Assembly: GCF_015706575.1 (NCBI RefSeq)
Contig: NW_024037059.1
Location: 14,917,730-14,981,729 of the forward strand
Reading direction: 5' to 3'
Length of the DNA stretch: 64,000 nucleotides
Source: Patiria miniata
Lineage: Eukaryota; Echinodermata; Asteroidea; Valvatida; Asterinidae
In this document: in pieces, positions 10,330-21,280 of the stretch
Layout: each line of letters starts with the position of its first letter
Position numbering within the stretch: the stretch's first letter is position 1
Notes under the pieces: model-generated
What the model saw: the letters and a program-made list of their open reading frames with translations, nothing else
Databases searched by the model: none
Told to the model about the DNA's origin: nothing
Position numbers and translations under genes: made by a program

Positions 10330-13300
10330 ATGTTGTCATCAGTCATCATTGCCAAATCCTCTCCCCCGAACAGTCCAAATGGGTCTCGCCCTACCAGTCC
10401 CAACCCCATGCTTGAGAACAGACACACGGCGCAGGCCAAACGGCGCAAATTCATGCGTAGGATCCTCATGTTTCGTCAGATGGATTTTGAAGTTGCCATG
10501 TGGCAAATGTTATACCTACTGGTGGCTCCACAGAAGGTGTAAGTTAACCCTAACCGCCCTGAATCCTCCAAAATCCTTTTTGCAAATTGGAGGAATTTGC
10601 AGGATTGAGGTTACATGGCAAAAGTGCGTTGCTGATTTCGGAGTACGCACTGTGTCAAGGTCTTGGGCCAGACCTTGTGTTGTTTATGCTCAGCCTTGCA
10701 TAAATTTAGTCCTTGATTATACTTGAAATCCTCCGCACTGCTCCAGGATGTCACTGCCTCTGCATCAGCCTATTGACAGTCATAGCCGGAGGATTTTGCA
10801 GGATTGAGGCAGTGGTCACCCCTCCATGGACCATATTCAAGAAATAACGGAGGAATTTGCAGGATTGAGGCTATACATGTATGTGATGCGATCAAGCTAA
10901 ATGAGTCGTTTGTCGACCCTGGTAATTTTTTTTTTTTACAGTTTTGAAAAGAGCACAATCTCGGCATTACTGACGTGAAAACTGCATGCTGATACCATCT
11001 CGGAACACCAAGAGATGTGATGAAGTGATGTGATGAAGTGGCCTTATTTTGGCCTGAATCTCCAAATCAAAGTTCCCGACAAACAACTCATTAATAGCTT
11101 GATCGCATCACATATGCTATTTTTCCATGAGGCCAGTTGAAGGATTTTGCAGGATTGAGGCTACATCCTAGCAAAAAGGCCAAGGGAGTTAGGGTTTATG
11201 ATCAACCCTAACTACCCTGAATTTATTTTTAAAAATATTGCAGGCTTAACTGTACATTGTATTTTGAATTTGATGGTCTCAGGACTATAAAAGCAAATTA
11301 ACTACATGTTTATATGGGTTATGCGTATGATGTCATCAGTCCTATAGAGAGATGCACAACACAACCTCATTGAGATCAAATCTCGCTTATAAGTTTTACT
11401 GTGGGAAAACGGCTGTGCATAGGATCACTTGCATTTATCCCAAAAGTAACCTAGAGGTGAACTTTTATAAAAAAGATTATTTGGATTAAACATCGTAGTA
11501 GTACTAAACACCCCGTGAAATTATTCCATCTGGCTTGCTGTCATTCAGAGGAAATCAAGAAATGTAGGTGATTGCCAACAATCAGTCAATTGACTGATTG
11601 TTGGGGCAAACAGAGTAACGGAATCATGTTTGAGATCGAAAGATTGTGCTTGGTTTTTCAATGTTTTCTCAAAAAGTGTGTAACGTCCACCGAGTTGAAA
11701 CTTTAACAGGTTAGGTTTTGAACATTCTTCTGAGTGGTGTTATTATTGGAAATGAACAAAATGCATGAATCAGCAGTTTTGTTCATTTCCAATAATAAAA
11801 CAGCATGAAAAGTAAATGATCAAGATAGATCTATAGATTTAATTTGAAATGTCCTTTGTTTTCTTTCTAGATACCGGAATTTCCAGTACAGCAAACGTAA
11901 GTAATGTGTTATACACAACAAAATTATTTGAAAGATTCTGACATCAGTGCAAAAAAGTTTACACCCAATTAGATTGCATGCAGGCAAATTGTAGAACTCA
12001 TTAATTAAAAGCAGGTTTCTGCTTGAACTTCGGTTATTTCTTCTTTGCAGGAATTAATTTAACCATGTTTTGTGTTTTGTTACAAAAGAAACTAAGGACC
12101 AGTGGGCGAGAGATGACCCCGCCTTCCTTGTTCTGCTGAGTATTTGCTTAGGCGGTAAGGACACAGTACATATGGTTTGATCACGGGCCTTAGGTTGCAG
12201 CCAAGTACAAAATCCAACACAAGTATGGGGGTTGATTTAAACTGTAAGGGGCATGGGCGTCGTGAGGGAGGGGGGGGCAAGGGGGGCACCCCCCCCCCCC
12301 TTGAGAAGCAAAAAAAAAAAAGGAGAGAAAAAAAGAAAAAGAAAGAAAGGAAAAGAGGCGCAAAGTCATATTGCTGTTAATTTAATGGTGGGGGGGGGGT
12401 TGGGGTTGGCAAATGGCCCACCCTCGAAAAATGATAAATCGAGAATATGCTAGAAAAGTACAAGGATTTTTTTTCGGGGGGGGGGGGGGGGAATGTGCTT
12501 GCCCACCTAGAAAAAATCCATAGGAAGGGGCTTCAACCCTACATCAGAAGTCTTGCTCGCCTGCAAAATAGAAGCTAATTAAGAATAAAAATAGAGGTGC
12601 ACTGTTTGTTTTTGGATTGTTAATTTAGTTTTTTCTTTATTGCTTTTGTTAGCCTCTTCTGTGGGATTTGCCATCGTTTTACGGTTAGGATTTCTTCAGT
12701 TTTTGAAGTTCCTGCTGTGGGTGGTGTTTGTGGACTGTATTGGAGTTGGTCTCCTGATTGCAACAATTCTATGGTAAGGGAAAAAAATAAGCTGTGATAA
12801 TGCTTTCAGGAATTTAAAGGGAATGTACATCATTGGCTTTTGCTGTAATTTTCAGAAATGAACTATTTGAGGGGTTAGTATAATAGATCAAATATTGTTT
12901 AACTGACATGTTTGAAGTTTTGTGTTCGGAAATGCTGGAAAAATCAAGCAAAACAAAAATGTTTAAGTAGTCTGGTTCCCTGACTCCACTAAAGATAAAA
13001 TGGATCAATTTATAAATGTCAGAAAATTGTAAGGTAAGGGAACCAGTCTAGCTGGCCTGCATCCGTTCATAAACATGTAACCAATAGCAAACAACATTTG
13101 GACTGAAAACAATTTGTAAATTAGGAGCAGTAGTTGAAAAATAGTTAGGTTTTTCCAGCGGTGGTCGGCCGACCACCGTTGGAAATGTATACAAAAATAC
13201 CATTTTCTTGAAAATGACTTGACACCAGGTGCTATAATTTTACAGGATGCTTAAGACTGTCATTTACCAACATCCTAGTAAGGTATTTCGTAAAAACATG

Positions 13301-15645
13301 GTAGTTTTATTCTTCGATGTTTGCAAATGTTGTATTTTCCCTTTGAGTCTCCTATTAAAGCTTTACATCTGTGCAGCGGAGTTGCTCAAGGACTAAACAG
13401 CTAAATTGAAAATATCAAGTTGGTGATAAACTGTTGCGTTTATGGCAAAATTTGTTTTCTGCAATGTACACCTACAGATACGGAAATGGATAGAAACCGC
13501 TGCAATGAAGTTTGGTTTTCAAAAGGGTCAACAAAGTGTTTGTTATAAAATAAGGACGAGGTACCTGGATTGTCTCAACAGATGGATCTCAGTATACAAA
13601 GATGACAGGTTCAAAGAACAAAGAGTTCTTGCTTTGAGAGGTGCTCCATACAAAACCAAACCTGTGCCTTTTAGAAGTGTATGTGAATGAGAATTCTAGA
13701 ACAAAGAAGATAACATTTGATGTTGTTTACATCCTGTTGCATCTGTTTTTTGTTTGTTTCTCGTTCAGGTTTGTGGCCAACAGGTACCTGCGGGTGTCAG
13801 TACCCATTAGGCAAGACGTAGAGTGGGGCTTTGCATTTGACGTCCACCTGAATGCGTTCTTTCCCCTCCTCATCATCTTACATGTTGTGCAACTCTTTCT
13901 TTATATTCGTAAGTCGACTCAAATACAAACTTGGAAAAAAGCATGCTTTGCATATTAAAGCATTTACCATCTGTGCACAGATGTGCGCAGAACTCTTGTA
14001 CCTATCTTCAGGTCATCCTTTGTAACTGAGGACTTGGAATCAAGTGTAACCTGAGATAACAATAAGCCTGAGGACATGAACCCAAGTCCTCGGTAGTTTT
14101 GTGTACATACCTTTGCATATTAAAGCATTTACCATTTGTGCACAGATGTGTACAGAACTCTTGTACCTATCTTCAGGTCATCCTTTGTAACTGAGGACTT
14201 GGAATCAAGTGTAACCTGAGATAACAATAAGCCTGAGGACATGAACCCAAGTCCTCTGTAGTTTTTGTGTACAAACCTTTGCATATTAAAGCATTTACCA
14301 TCTGTGCACAGATGTGCACAGAACTCTTGTACCTATCTTCAGGTCATCCTTTGTAACTGAGGACTTAGAATAAAGTGTAACCTGAGATAACAATAAGCCT
14401 GAAGACATGAACCCAAGTCCTCGGTAGTTTTGTGTACAAACCGTTGCATATTAAAGCATTTACCATCTGTGCACAGATGTGCACAGAACTCTTGTACCTA
14501 TCTTCAGGTCATCCTTTGTAACTGAGGACTTGGAATAAAGTGTAACCTGAGATAACAATAAGCCCGAGGACATGAACTCAAGTCCTCGGTAGTTTTGTGT
14601 ACAGACCTTACAATACATGTACAAATAAAGGAAGGTCACGGTATGAGTCCTCAGTAGAAGAGTAAACCATATTTTATGTTTGTATGAGAGAAACACAGGT
14701 CTGTGAATGCTCAACAAAATGGTACTAAAATGTAATTGCTACATTAAATTAGCATTGTTTATAAACTGAAGTGGTCTTAAACATATACATTTTGTAGATT
14801 TGGATGATCTTGACATTGATTCAAGTAGAATCTTTCTCAAAGGTTCAATCTCAAATGTTCAAACACAAAAGTTTGCAATTCTATGATATTTGATCCAATT
14901 TAAGTCGGCACATTTTCCACAACTCTTTGTTAACAAGTGTTTTCGTTGCGTATTTCAGCTTTGATTGATGGAAACGGATTCTTGTCAACTCTGCTGGGAA
15001 ACACACTCTGGCTGATTGCCATCACGTATTACATCTATGTCACCTTCTTGGGCTACAGCGGTGAGTTCCTGGACACAAACTGTGACAGTTTCTGTTTCAT
15101 ATTAAACACTGATTGGCACTTTTACAACTAAACAGTTTCTAAACTGAGAAATGAAAAGACTTAAAACCACAAGGACTTGCTGATGGAGGGCAAATCTCAA
15201 CAGTAAAATGTACATCTCTCAAAACATCTACAAGGCTTGCAGTAGTTACATTTAGATGACCTTTTCATGGGTGGATCAGGTGGGATACGGAGGGGGCTGG
15301 AGTCCCCCCAGCAAATAGAAATTTGTGAAAGATGGTTGCCAAGCTTTTGACAAAAGTGGCTCACCCCCGTTTTTAGACACAAGTTTAACACACAACAGCT
15401 AAAGACTTGCAAGATTAATGAACATAATCATTAGTGAACGTCTGAGTGCAATTCTTCCATGTTCAATTGTTGACAAATCATTCTTTTCTTTGTCCACAGC
15501 TCTGCCGTTCCTGAAACGCACGGTAGCTTTTCTGTACCCTCCCTGCTTAATCGTCTTGTGCCTGTATGTGATTACGCTCATAGCCAACTGGAACATTACC
15601 AGGAATGTCATGTTCTTCTACGAGTACAGAGTCCTACAGTACTAG
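10330..15645 (+). CDS. UNC50: UNC-50 homologue, Golgi/ER multispanning protein
   Basis: Seven coding exons are 10330-10538, 11871-11896, 12089-12154, 12653-12773, 13769-13908, 14959-15060 and 15500-15645. All have GT-AG borders and together give 269 residues (human 259). The frame passes through VYRNFQYSK, QTKDQWARDDPAF, GVGLLIATILWF, DVEWGFAFDVHLNAFFPLL, LGNTLWLIAITYYIYVTF and ends FFYEYRVLQY, colinear with UNC50. Exon 2 is a 26-bp microexon. About five hydrophobic segments lie near residues 87-108, 115-143, 165-186, 195-218 and 232-251, after a polar N-terminus. The family (yeast Gmh1, worm UNC-50) acts in the Golgi/ER, and in worms is needed for delivery of certain acetylcholine receptors. 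The exon holding the ATG starts near 10308 with a short upstream ORF (MRTT). The 3' UTR end is unclear; a SINE lies 340 bases downstream. Confidence 0.96.
10548..11196 (+). mobile_element. 'AACCCTAAC' MITE, copy 1, interrupted
   Basis: The left end TTAACCCTAACCGCCC begins five bases into UNC50 intron 1, and the right end reads GGGAGTTAGGGTT. The inside repeats 'aatttgcaggattgagg' or near variants. Inverted copies lie at 24373-24795 and 32449-32862. Those are about 420 bp; this one is longer because another MITE sits inside it (10882-11112). TTAA at the left edge hints at a piggyBac-like origin, but the right edge is TTTA. Confidence 0.8.
10882..11112. mobile_element. MITE nested in the copy-1 MITE
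   Basis: The ends TGTGATGCGATCAAGCTA and TAGCTTGATCGCATCACA are a perfect 18-bp inverted repeat, and 'aatgagt'/'actcatt' extends the pairing. The host element's sequence 'gaggct(a/g)tatgctattttt' is continuous in the other two copies but interrupted here, which proves insertion after the host element settled. Flanking TA on each side is possible. Inside are two direct 'tgtgatgaagtg' repeats. Confidence 0.8.
11475..11800. repeat. Interspersed repeat, copy 2, with two palindromes
   Basis: It is homologous to 381-800 (see there) and lies in UNC50 intron 1. It differs by carrying a perfect 30-bp palindrome at 11575-11604, centred on 'caattg', and a stem-loop with exact 22-bp arms (11740-11761 and 11777-11798) around a 15-nt loop. 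Copy 1 lacks both folds, so they arose or were inserted in this copy. Confidence 0.55.
12240..12500. repeat. Low-complexity G-run and purine tract
   Basis: This part of UNC50 intron 3 holds G-runs, a C-run (about 12288-12300), an A/G-only stretch of roughly 60 bases (12304-12363) and another G-run near 12477-12491. No ends or target duplication were found. It could form G-quadruplex or triplex structures and is likely to be length-variable. Confidence 0.6.
13152..13185. repeat. 34-bp near-perfect palindrome
   Basis: A palindrome with 17-bp half-sites meets at 'gg|cc' with a single mismatched pair. It is GC-rich, which stands out in the AT-rich UNC50 intron 4. Confidence 0.75.
13942..14608 (+). 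repeat. Four tandem copies of a ~165-bp unit
   Basis: The phrase 'catattaaagcatttacc' recurs at 13951, 14116, 14282 and 14447, giving periods of 165, 166 and 165. Each unit contains 'atctgtgcacagatgtg' and 'aactgaggacttgga'. Copies differ by only a few substitutions. The array fills most of the first half of UNC50 intron 5 and ends near 'gtgtacagacc'. Confidence 0.95.
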
Positions 15646-15984
15646 AACGAGACGCAGCAAAGTCCCTTTGTACTGTTTACCGCATGGTTTTCTGAAGACA
15701 TGGTGAGGAACGCTCAACGAATGTTGAAAGCCCAAGTCCTGGAAAATTCTCCTCAGGTGGTGGTAGATTTTTGTCAAGATGGAAGCATTCAGTCAAGAAA
15801 TTGTGGTTTTTTTTTGCTAATTGTACACTAATTGTAAAGTCTTGGTTATGTAAATGTACAAGCAGATTCACTCTTTATTGAGTGGAAAACATGCAATGCA
15901 TGGGAATGACACGTAAAATCACTTCGTTTTGTTACCCAGATAATTGACATATTGTAGAAGCCACACAGAAGTTAACATGCGACA

Positions 15985-16412
15985 TAATAATAATATAATA
16001 ATAATATCGGAGTCTTATATAGCGCACGTATCTACCAACAATTAGGTACTAAAGGCGCTGGAAATTATGTCTATTATTAAAGAAAGGTAAATAAAGTTTA
16101 CGAGAAATATGAGACCCATTATGTAGCACCTTATAAGGGTTTACAAGGTGCTGCGGCGCATATTGCAGCCACTGCCAGAAACACCGGGGCAAACCCCTTC
16201 TCTTAGCGATAAGTGTTACTGGGTTCTTTAACGTGCATTACACAACACACGGGACCTACGGCTTTACGTCCCATCCGAAGGACGAAGCAATAATGGTAAA
16301 GTGCCTTGCTCAAGAGCACAAGCACCATGTTCCCACGGTCAGGATTCGACCCATGTACCACGGCACACGAGTCGAACACCGTAACCATTGGACCACATAC
16401 ACACTCTGAAAT
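15985..16412 (-). mobile_element. tRNA-headed SINE with an ATT tail
   Basis: On the minus strand the head carries a pol III A box (tggtccaatgg) and a B box (gggtcgaatcc). It continues with 'ccttcggatgggacgtaaag', a body block found in many metazoan SINEs, and ends 'gcgctatataagactcc' plus an (ATT)n tail (plus-strand ataataat at 15985-16006). The length of about 430 bp is typical of SINEs with a conserved central domain. It lies just past the UNC50 stop codon. An 11-bp inverted repeat of 'tacacactctg' follows at about 16398-16433. Confidence 0.85.
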
Positions 16413-17618
16413 GTTACTGACAGAGTGTGTATGTAAAAGCTCTAGATGAAATATGAGCAGGTTGGATCACAGTTGGTAGTACAGCAATCACAACTTGAGA
16501 TTCAATAACAAGCTGATAAAGCAATGCTACGTTAATTTGGGTTTTGAACCATTCTAAGAAAATAAAAACAGCCACCTAATCTTGGATTTGGGTTAGCCTC
16601 ACCAAATACACACAAATGTTAATGTACAGTTCAATGTAAATAGATGTACAGTTTGGATTTTGTTTTTTTGTAGAAAGCAGTTATCTTTAAAAGGTAAGCA
16701 TAACTCATAATTTATTTTCGACATATAACTTCTGAAAGACTGCATGGTTTTCCAACAAATGAAAAAGTTAGCGTGCTTTATGTTTCGGTCCAACAGTTAA
16801 AGATGTGCAAGGTAATTTGTTTGGTGAGAGAAAGAGTAAAAAAGAAACAGGTTGTAAAAAATGTACAAACTCGTGATTATTTACACTAATATCGAGATTT
16901 AAGGTTTTTGTTGCAGATGGGTTGTGAGAAAGGTTAAATGTGAAATTGATATTACAGGAAGTGTGATAGAAAGTATCTACAACTGAAATTATGTGAAAAG
17001 TCTGTGTTTCCCGCTATTTTCTTTAAAGGAATAGATAGCAAGATAAACACTTTTGCATCACAGGTTCCACGGTTGTAAACTGTTGAACTTCTGGTTGTAA
17101 AACAGTAAAAGCAGAAAGTTCAGTTAGAAGATTTTGCTTTTGGGTAATTACGGTGTGAATTCCTATGTAAAAAAATTGCTCAAACAAATTGTCAAAACAA
17201 GAGTTTTTGTTCTACTAGTCTGCTACACATTCATTTTATTTCAAAGCCACAATTTTGTTTTCGTCAGCATCCTTATTTGCATAATGGCAAGATTAGAAAT
17301 CAATAAATACAGCAGTAATAGTTAAAAATCAGGAATTTAAGTCTCTTTTTTTTTACAGGATTTTCTATTACAATGTACTTAAATTTACGCTAAATACACA
17401 TATTGAACTATGAGGTTATCAAATAAACAGTTTAATGTGACAGACTGTAACCAGGTGTTGCATTTTGGTCTTTTGAGATTAGCATTTCCCTACACCAAAT
17501 TGTGATAATTATTTACAACATAAAATAAACCACTCGGGGTAGCTAGTTCAACCATGCTTGACATTAACAGTTCTTGTTCCTGATGTAAGTGTTCACTGAT
17601 ATAACAGGTTCTCTATTT

Positions 17619-17933
17619 CGGTTAAGTTGATCAAATTAGGTTTTGCCCTTCACCGACGTTTAAACACTGTATACTCAGTGTGTTACCTCCCGAGTGAAAG
17701 TTGGAAAAAAAAATCACTCGGGTGGGACTTGAACCCACGACCTCCTGCTTTCTAGTGCAGATGTCTTACCACTCGACCACCGAGCTAATGGGATCGGTTG
17801 GCTTTTTTCCAACTTTCACTCGGGAGGTAACACACTGAGTATACAGTGTTTAAACGTCGGTGAAGGGCAAAACCTAATTTGATTGATATCACCCCGACGC
17901 AAAATTCCATCTTATAATCGGTCAAGTTGATCA
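17619..17933 (-). mobile_element. Palindromic element carrying a tRNA-like gene
   Basis: Two 79-bp arms, 17632-17710 and 17803-17881, are exact reverse complements. They enclose a 92-bp spacer with a tRNA-like sequence (17714-17785). The whole is flanked by 15-base direct repeats, cggtYaagttgatca at 17619-17633 and 17919-17933, that differ at one base. Outside the right arm, the block 'cgcaaaattccatcttata' recurs with one arm at 44557-44646, so this is a repeat family. No known family with this architecture was recognised. Confidence 0.7.
17714..17785 (-). tRNA. tRNA-like sequence, probable pseudo-tRNA or SINE head
   Basis: The 72-nt minus-strand sequence has a perfect A box (tggtcgagtgg) and a near-perfect B box (ggttcaagtcc). 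Its T arm (gtggg/cccac) is intact, and the acceptor stem pairs except at the seventh position. The loop contains 'ctagaaa', as in serine tRNAs with anticodon AGA. However, the loop is eight bases and the long variable arm of tRNA-Ser is missing, so it is unlikely to be a working serine tRNA. Nine T residues (17713-17705) follow directly, a good pol III terminator. Confidence 0.5.
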
Positions 17934-20347
17934 TTTTCAGTGAATAATCAAGTGACATCATGAGATACTTTTTCAATTTTGTGCACTTCACCCACTTCAA
18001 GGGGAATGTGGTTTTGGCGCCTCCCAGGCCATCAACTCGTGAACAATCAACTTGTCAAAGCACACACATACACATTATATGCTTTTTAGTACATGTACAG
18101 TATAGCAGTAATATTGAAGGTTGGTTTGGCTACAGATTACTATCACCCTGCAAAACCAGACACTTGGCAGTTTTACAGGAGCCTCATTTAAATGACTTTC
18201 ATAAACACACAAAAATCACATATTCAGCAATTGGTTCAGGCAGTGATTTAACAGCAGCAGTAATCACATTACAACCCCCCCCCCAAAAAAAAAAAAAAAC
18301 GTACACAAAATTGAGAAAAAAATATTCTGAGCAATTGTAAACAGCCATTTCAATTGACAAAGATTTGTGAGTTTTGTTTTTTGTTTCCATAATTTATGAT
18401 CCATGAAGCTGTACCTTTGAAAGCTTGATTTTTGAAAGGTTCTATGCAACTTTGGGACCAATCAAAAAAATTGAGATTGTTTTCTCAAAACACAGAGAAA
18501 TGTTTTAGTTTTTAGATGGAGAACTTGACCCAGAAAGTATCTGAAAGTACTTAAACAGTCATGAATAGAACATGTTTGGCTTGAATCAGATCGGCGTCCT
18601 AATTGATTGTTTCAAAGATTGTCAAATAGATTTAACTTTAATTAAAGATACCTCAAGTTACCTCAATGCCGAATGATAATTTTCAGTTTTCTCCTGAAGA
18701 CATTTGACGATTGGTAAACTACACTATGTGTCCTTTCATGTGCGTACCTCACTGATTCCAGATTATAATTTCATCAAGTCGCACTGGCCAAAAAAACATG
18801 AAAAAAAAAAGTGTTCTGCTCGACATAATCCGTCGGCTGAAATGAAGTAGAAAGAATAATTTGTAGGTCAGAAAAACAATCTCAATGCTTTCCAGAGTCA
18901 AAGGATGTCATCTCGGAAAATAAAATGGGAATGTGAATTCACAAGACCAGAAACAAAACACCATGTGAAGCATACATGTGTATGCAGCTGTAATGCAATC
19001 CAGCTTAGAAAAACAGGTTACGCGTGAAGTTCTGCCATTCATTTTCCTACAGTGCACATCCAGAGTCTTCCAGAAAAGTACACGTGTACTTTCCAATAAC
19101 CCTGTTAAATAAATACTTCAACTAGTCTATAGTCTACCTAAGCATCTGCTGAACTTTACAGAGGAAAATACTGCTTAAGTTATTAAATTATTGCACACAA
19201 AATATACAAATATTTAGAGTAAACTGGTGGTTTGCTATCAGCAAATAAAACTTGCCAATATAAAAAGGTTTGTAGCAAAGGAATAGCTGAAATACGTAGA
19301 CTACACAGGGGTCAGATTGGGACGCTACAATTTGAAGTGTTTTCACAAGAAACTACTTTACCACTCCTGTCCATCTGAGAAACGCATACATCATTATTTT
19401 ATGTTTGTGTGTGGACTAAACACACCATGGTTTGATCAGAACAATGTGCGCCTTGGGTTTTGTGATTCTTTGTGAAAAATCTCAATGTTGGTTTCGTTTT
19501 ATGAAATTTATAATAAGCGTTTGATTACATATTCTCTACAAGCAGTGAGCAAATAGAAAGTGATTCAACAATTTCCCCATAACTCTTAAACTATCAGTGA
19601 CGACCTTTCAATTGCAAATGGCACAATATACCTATTAACAGCGTCCACGTCTGGTACTCTACTTCTAATCAAAACAGGTTTTGCACATTCACAAGTTAGG
19701 ATTCGAGTTTCCAACTTTTTGAACATCAATGCATATAACTGTTACAATTGTGCATTCACTTTAATCACAACCGTCAATCATTAGAATCGTGTTTACATGG
19801 AAGATTTATCTTAAAAAAAGTGACCACACATTTTGACGCTAGCTTCAAGACAGAAGAATGTAGGGAAAACTTTGAATTTCTTACAATGGAACTGTACTCT
19901 AAGGGGAACACATCCGAGAGATTTTAGAAGATGCGTGAATACTAAGACTGCTTCTGTGACATTAGTAAACATTCAAAGTTTACTAAAGACGTATTTTACT
20001 TCAATTCTAGTGGCAGATTTCGCCGAGCAACAAGTTTTGAAATACACAACAATGAACACCGCACAGGTTACAATAGGGCAAATATAGTGCATAAAAAGGC
20101 ACTTCAAAACAAATTCATATTCAACTGATGGTGATGTAACAAGACCAACATTTTTTTCAATTTAAATTGGTTTCATCATTGGGTGTCAAATTTTACTTTT
20201 ACTTACCCTTCACAATTTGTGGGGGTTCTTGTGCAATTTCGCTTATTATTTTTGTACAAGTGCCAGTCTTTAAGCAGAAGTGGTGTAAGAATTCTTGTGA
20301 CCTTATTTGTAATAATATCTAGGAAATTACCAACCACATGAAACAAG
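17934..20347. other. Intergenic, no gene recognised
   Basis: This AT-rich space lies between the convergent UNC50 and SCOC genes. Several AATAAA hexamers near 17303-17525 could serve UNC50 if its 3' UTR is long. A C/A homopolymer pair is at about 18276-18299. No conserved exon or terminal repeat was seen. Confidence 0.4.
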
Positions 20348-20489
20348 CCCTTGTCAATACTCTTGAACCGCTCATTTCAACTTTGTTGAATACCACCACC
20401 CCCCCCCCCTGATTGAACACCTTGTCAATACTCTTGAACCGCTCATTTCAACTTTGTTGAATACCACCACCCCCCCCCCCCCCTGATTG
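20348..20489 (+). repeat. Tandem duplication of ~71 bp with C-runs
   Basis: The block from 'ccttgtcaatactcttgaac' through 'accaccacccc' to 'ctgattg' occurs twice in succession, at 20348 and about 20420. The units are identical except for the C-run lengths and a few junction bases. Confidence 0.9.
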
Positions 20490-21179
20490 CGTCATACCAC
20501 TAAGAAAAAATGTCTGAATATCGTGGTCCATGTGCAGGGTACGATTCAATGTACATGTATTAATCTGACAAATTCTACAGAGAACTTTCACAATTCTTGG
20601 CATTACATGACCCATGGTTATTTTTAGTTAAGTTTCACTCTCTGATAATATGACGCACATTGTGACTAACTATATGCAGTACAATTATCGGTGATCACGT
20701 CTTACTTATATTTTGGTGCTTTTTGTATATATTTAGTTATAACGCTGTGATGACATAAATTGTGTATATTGGTGAGTCACGTTTGTCTTGTTAACATGAT
20801 TGGACATTGTAAGACATACTGCTTAATGGATACATGTACAATGACGAACCAGTAAACGTCTTCTCTTCATTGAATTGCCACAACTTCTTTTTGTAGAGCG
20901 TATGTACAATACTTGAAAACTTTAAATAGACGTCAAATTAGCTAGGCGTTTTGCATATTTCTTACACCACATATCTGCACAGTACCGACACGTTTCCAGT
21001 AAATCAGCGATGAGTTGGTGATAATCCCTTGAAGCCAATCATGGTCTCAAGAGGGTTTTGAAAAATACGCACCCCAACAAAACTTCTGCAGGGTTTTGGG
21101 TTTTCGAGTCACAGAGCAGAACTTTCATTGTGGCTGGGTTGTTTTAGAATTGCAGGTCGGCTGCAAGAAAAGTTTTTAA

Positions 21180-21185
21180 TTTATT
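21180..21185 (-). other. Poly(A) signal for SCOC
   Basis: AATAAA on the minus strand lies about 96 bases past the TGA at 21281-21283. It favours transcripts that splice to the 21314 acceptor, since no AATAAA was noticed close behind the alternative stop at 23269. Confidence 0.5.
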
Positions 21186-21280
21186 CAGATGCGGTGCCTT
21201 GCCTTGCGACACCCTGCTGTGAGCAGGCGTGTAGTTTACAGGCGAGCACACTCACACACACAAGTACATACTGCAGGGAT

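Noticed and set aside
16325-16400. Functional tRNA gene at the SINE head
   Set aside because: A and B boxes are present but the cloverleaf does not pair well and the sequence continues into a SINE body.
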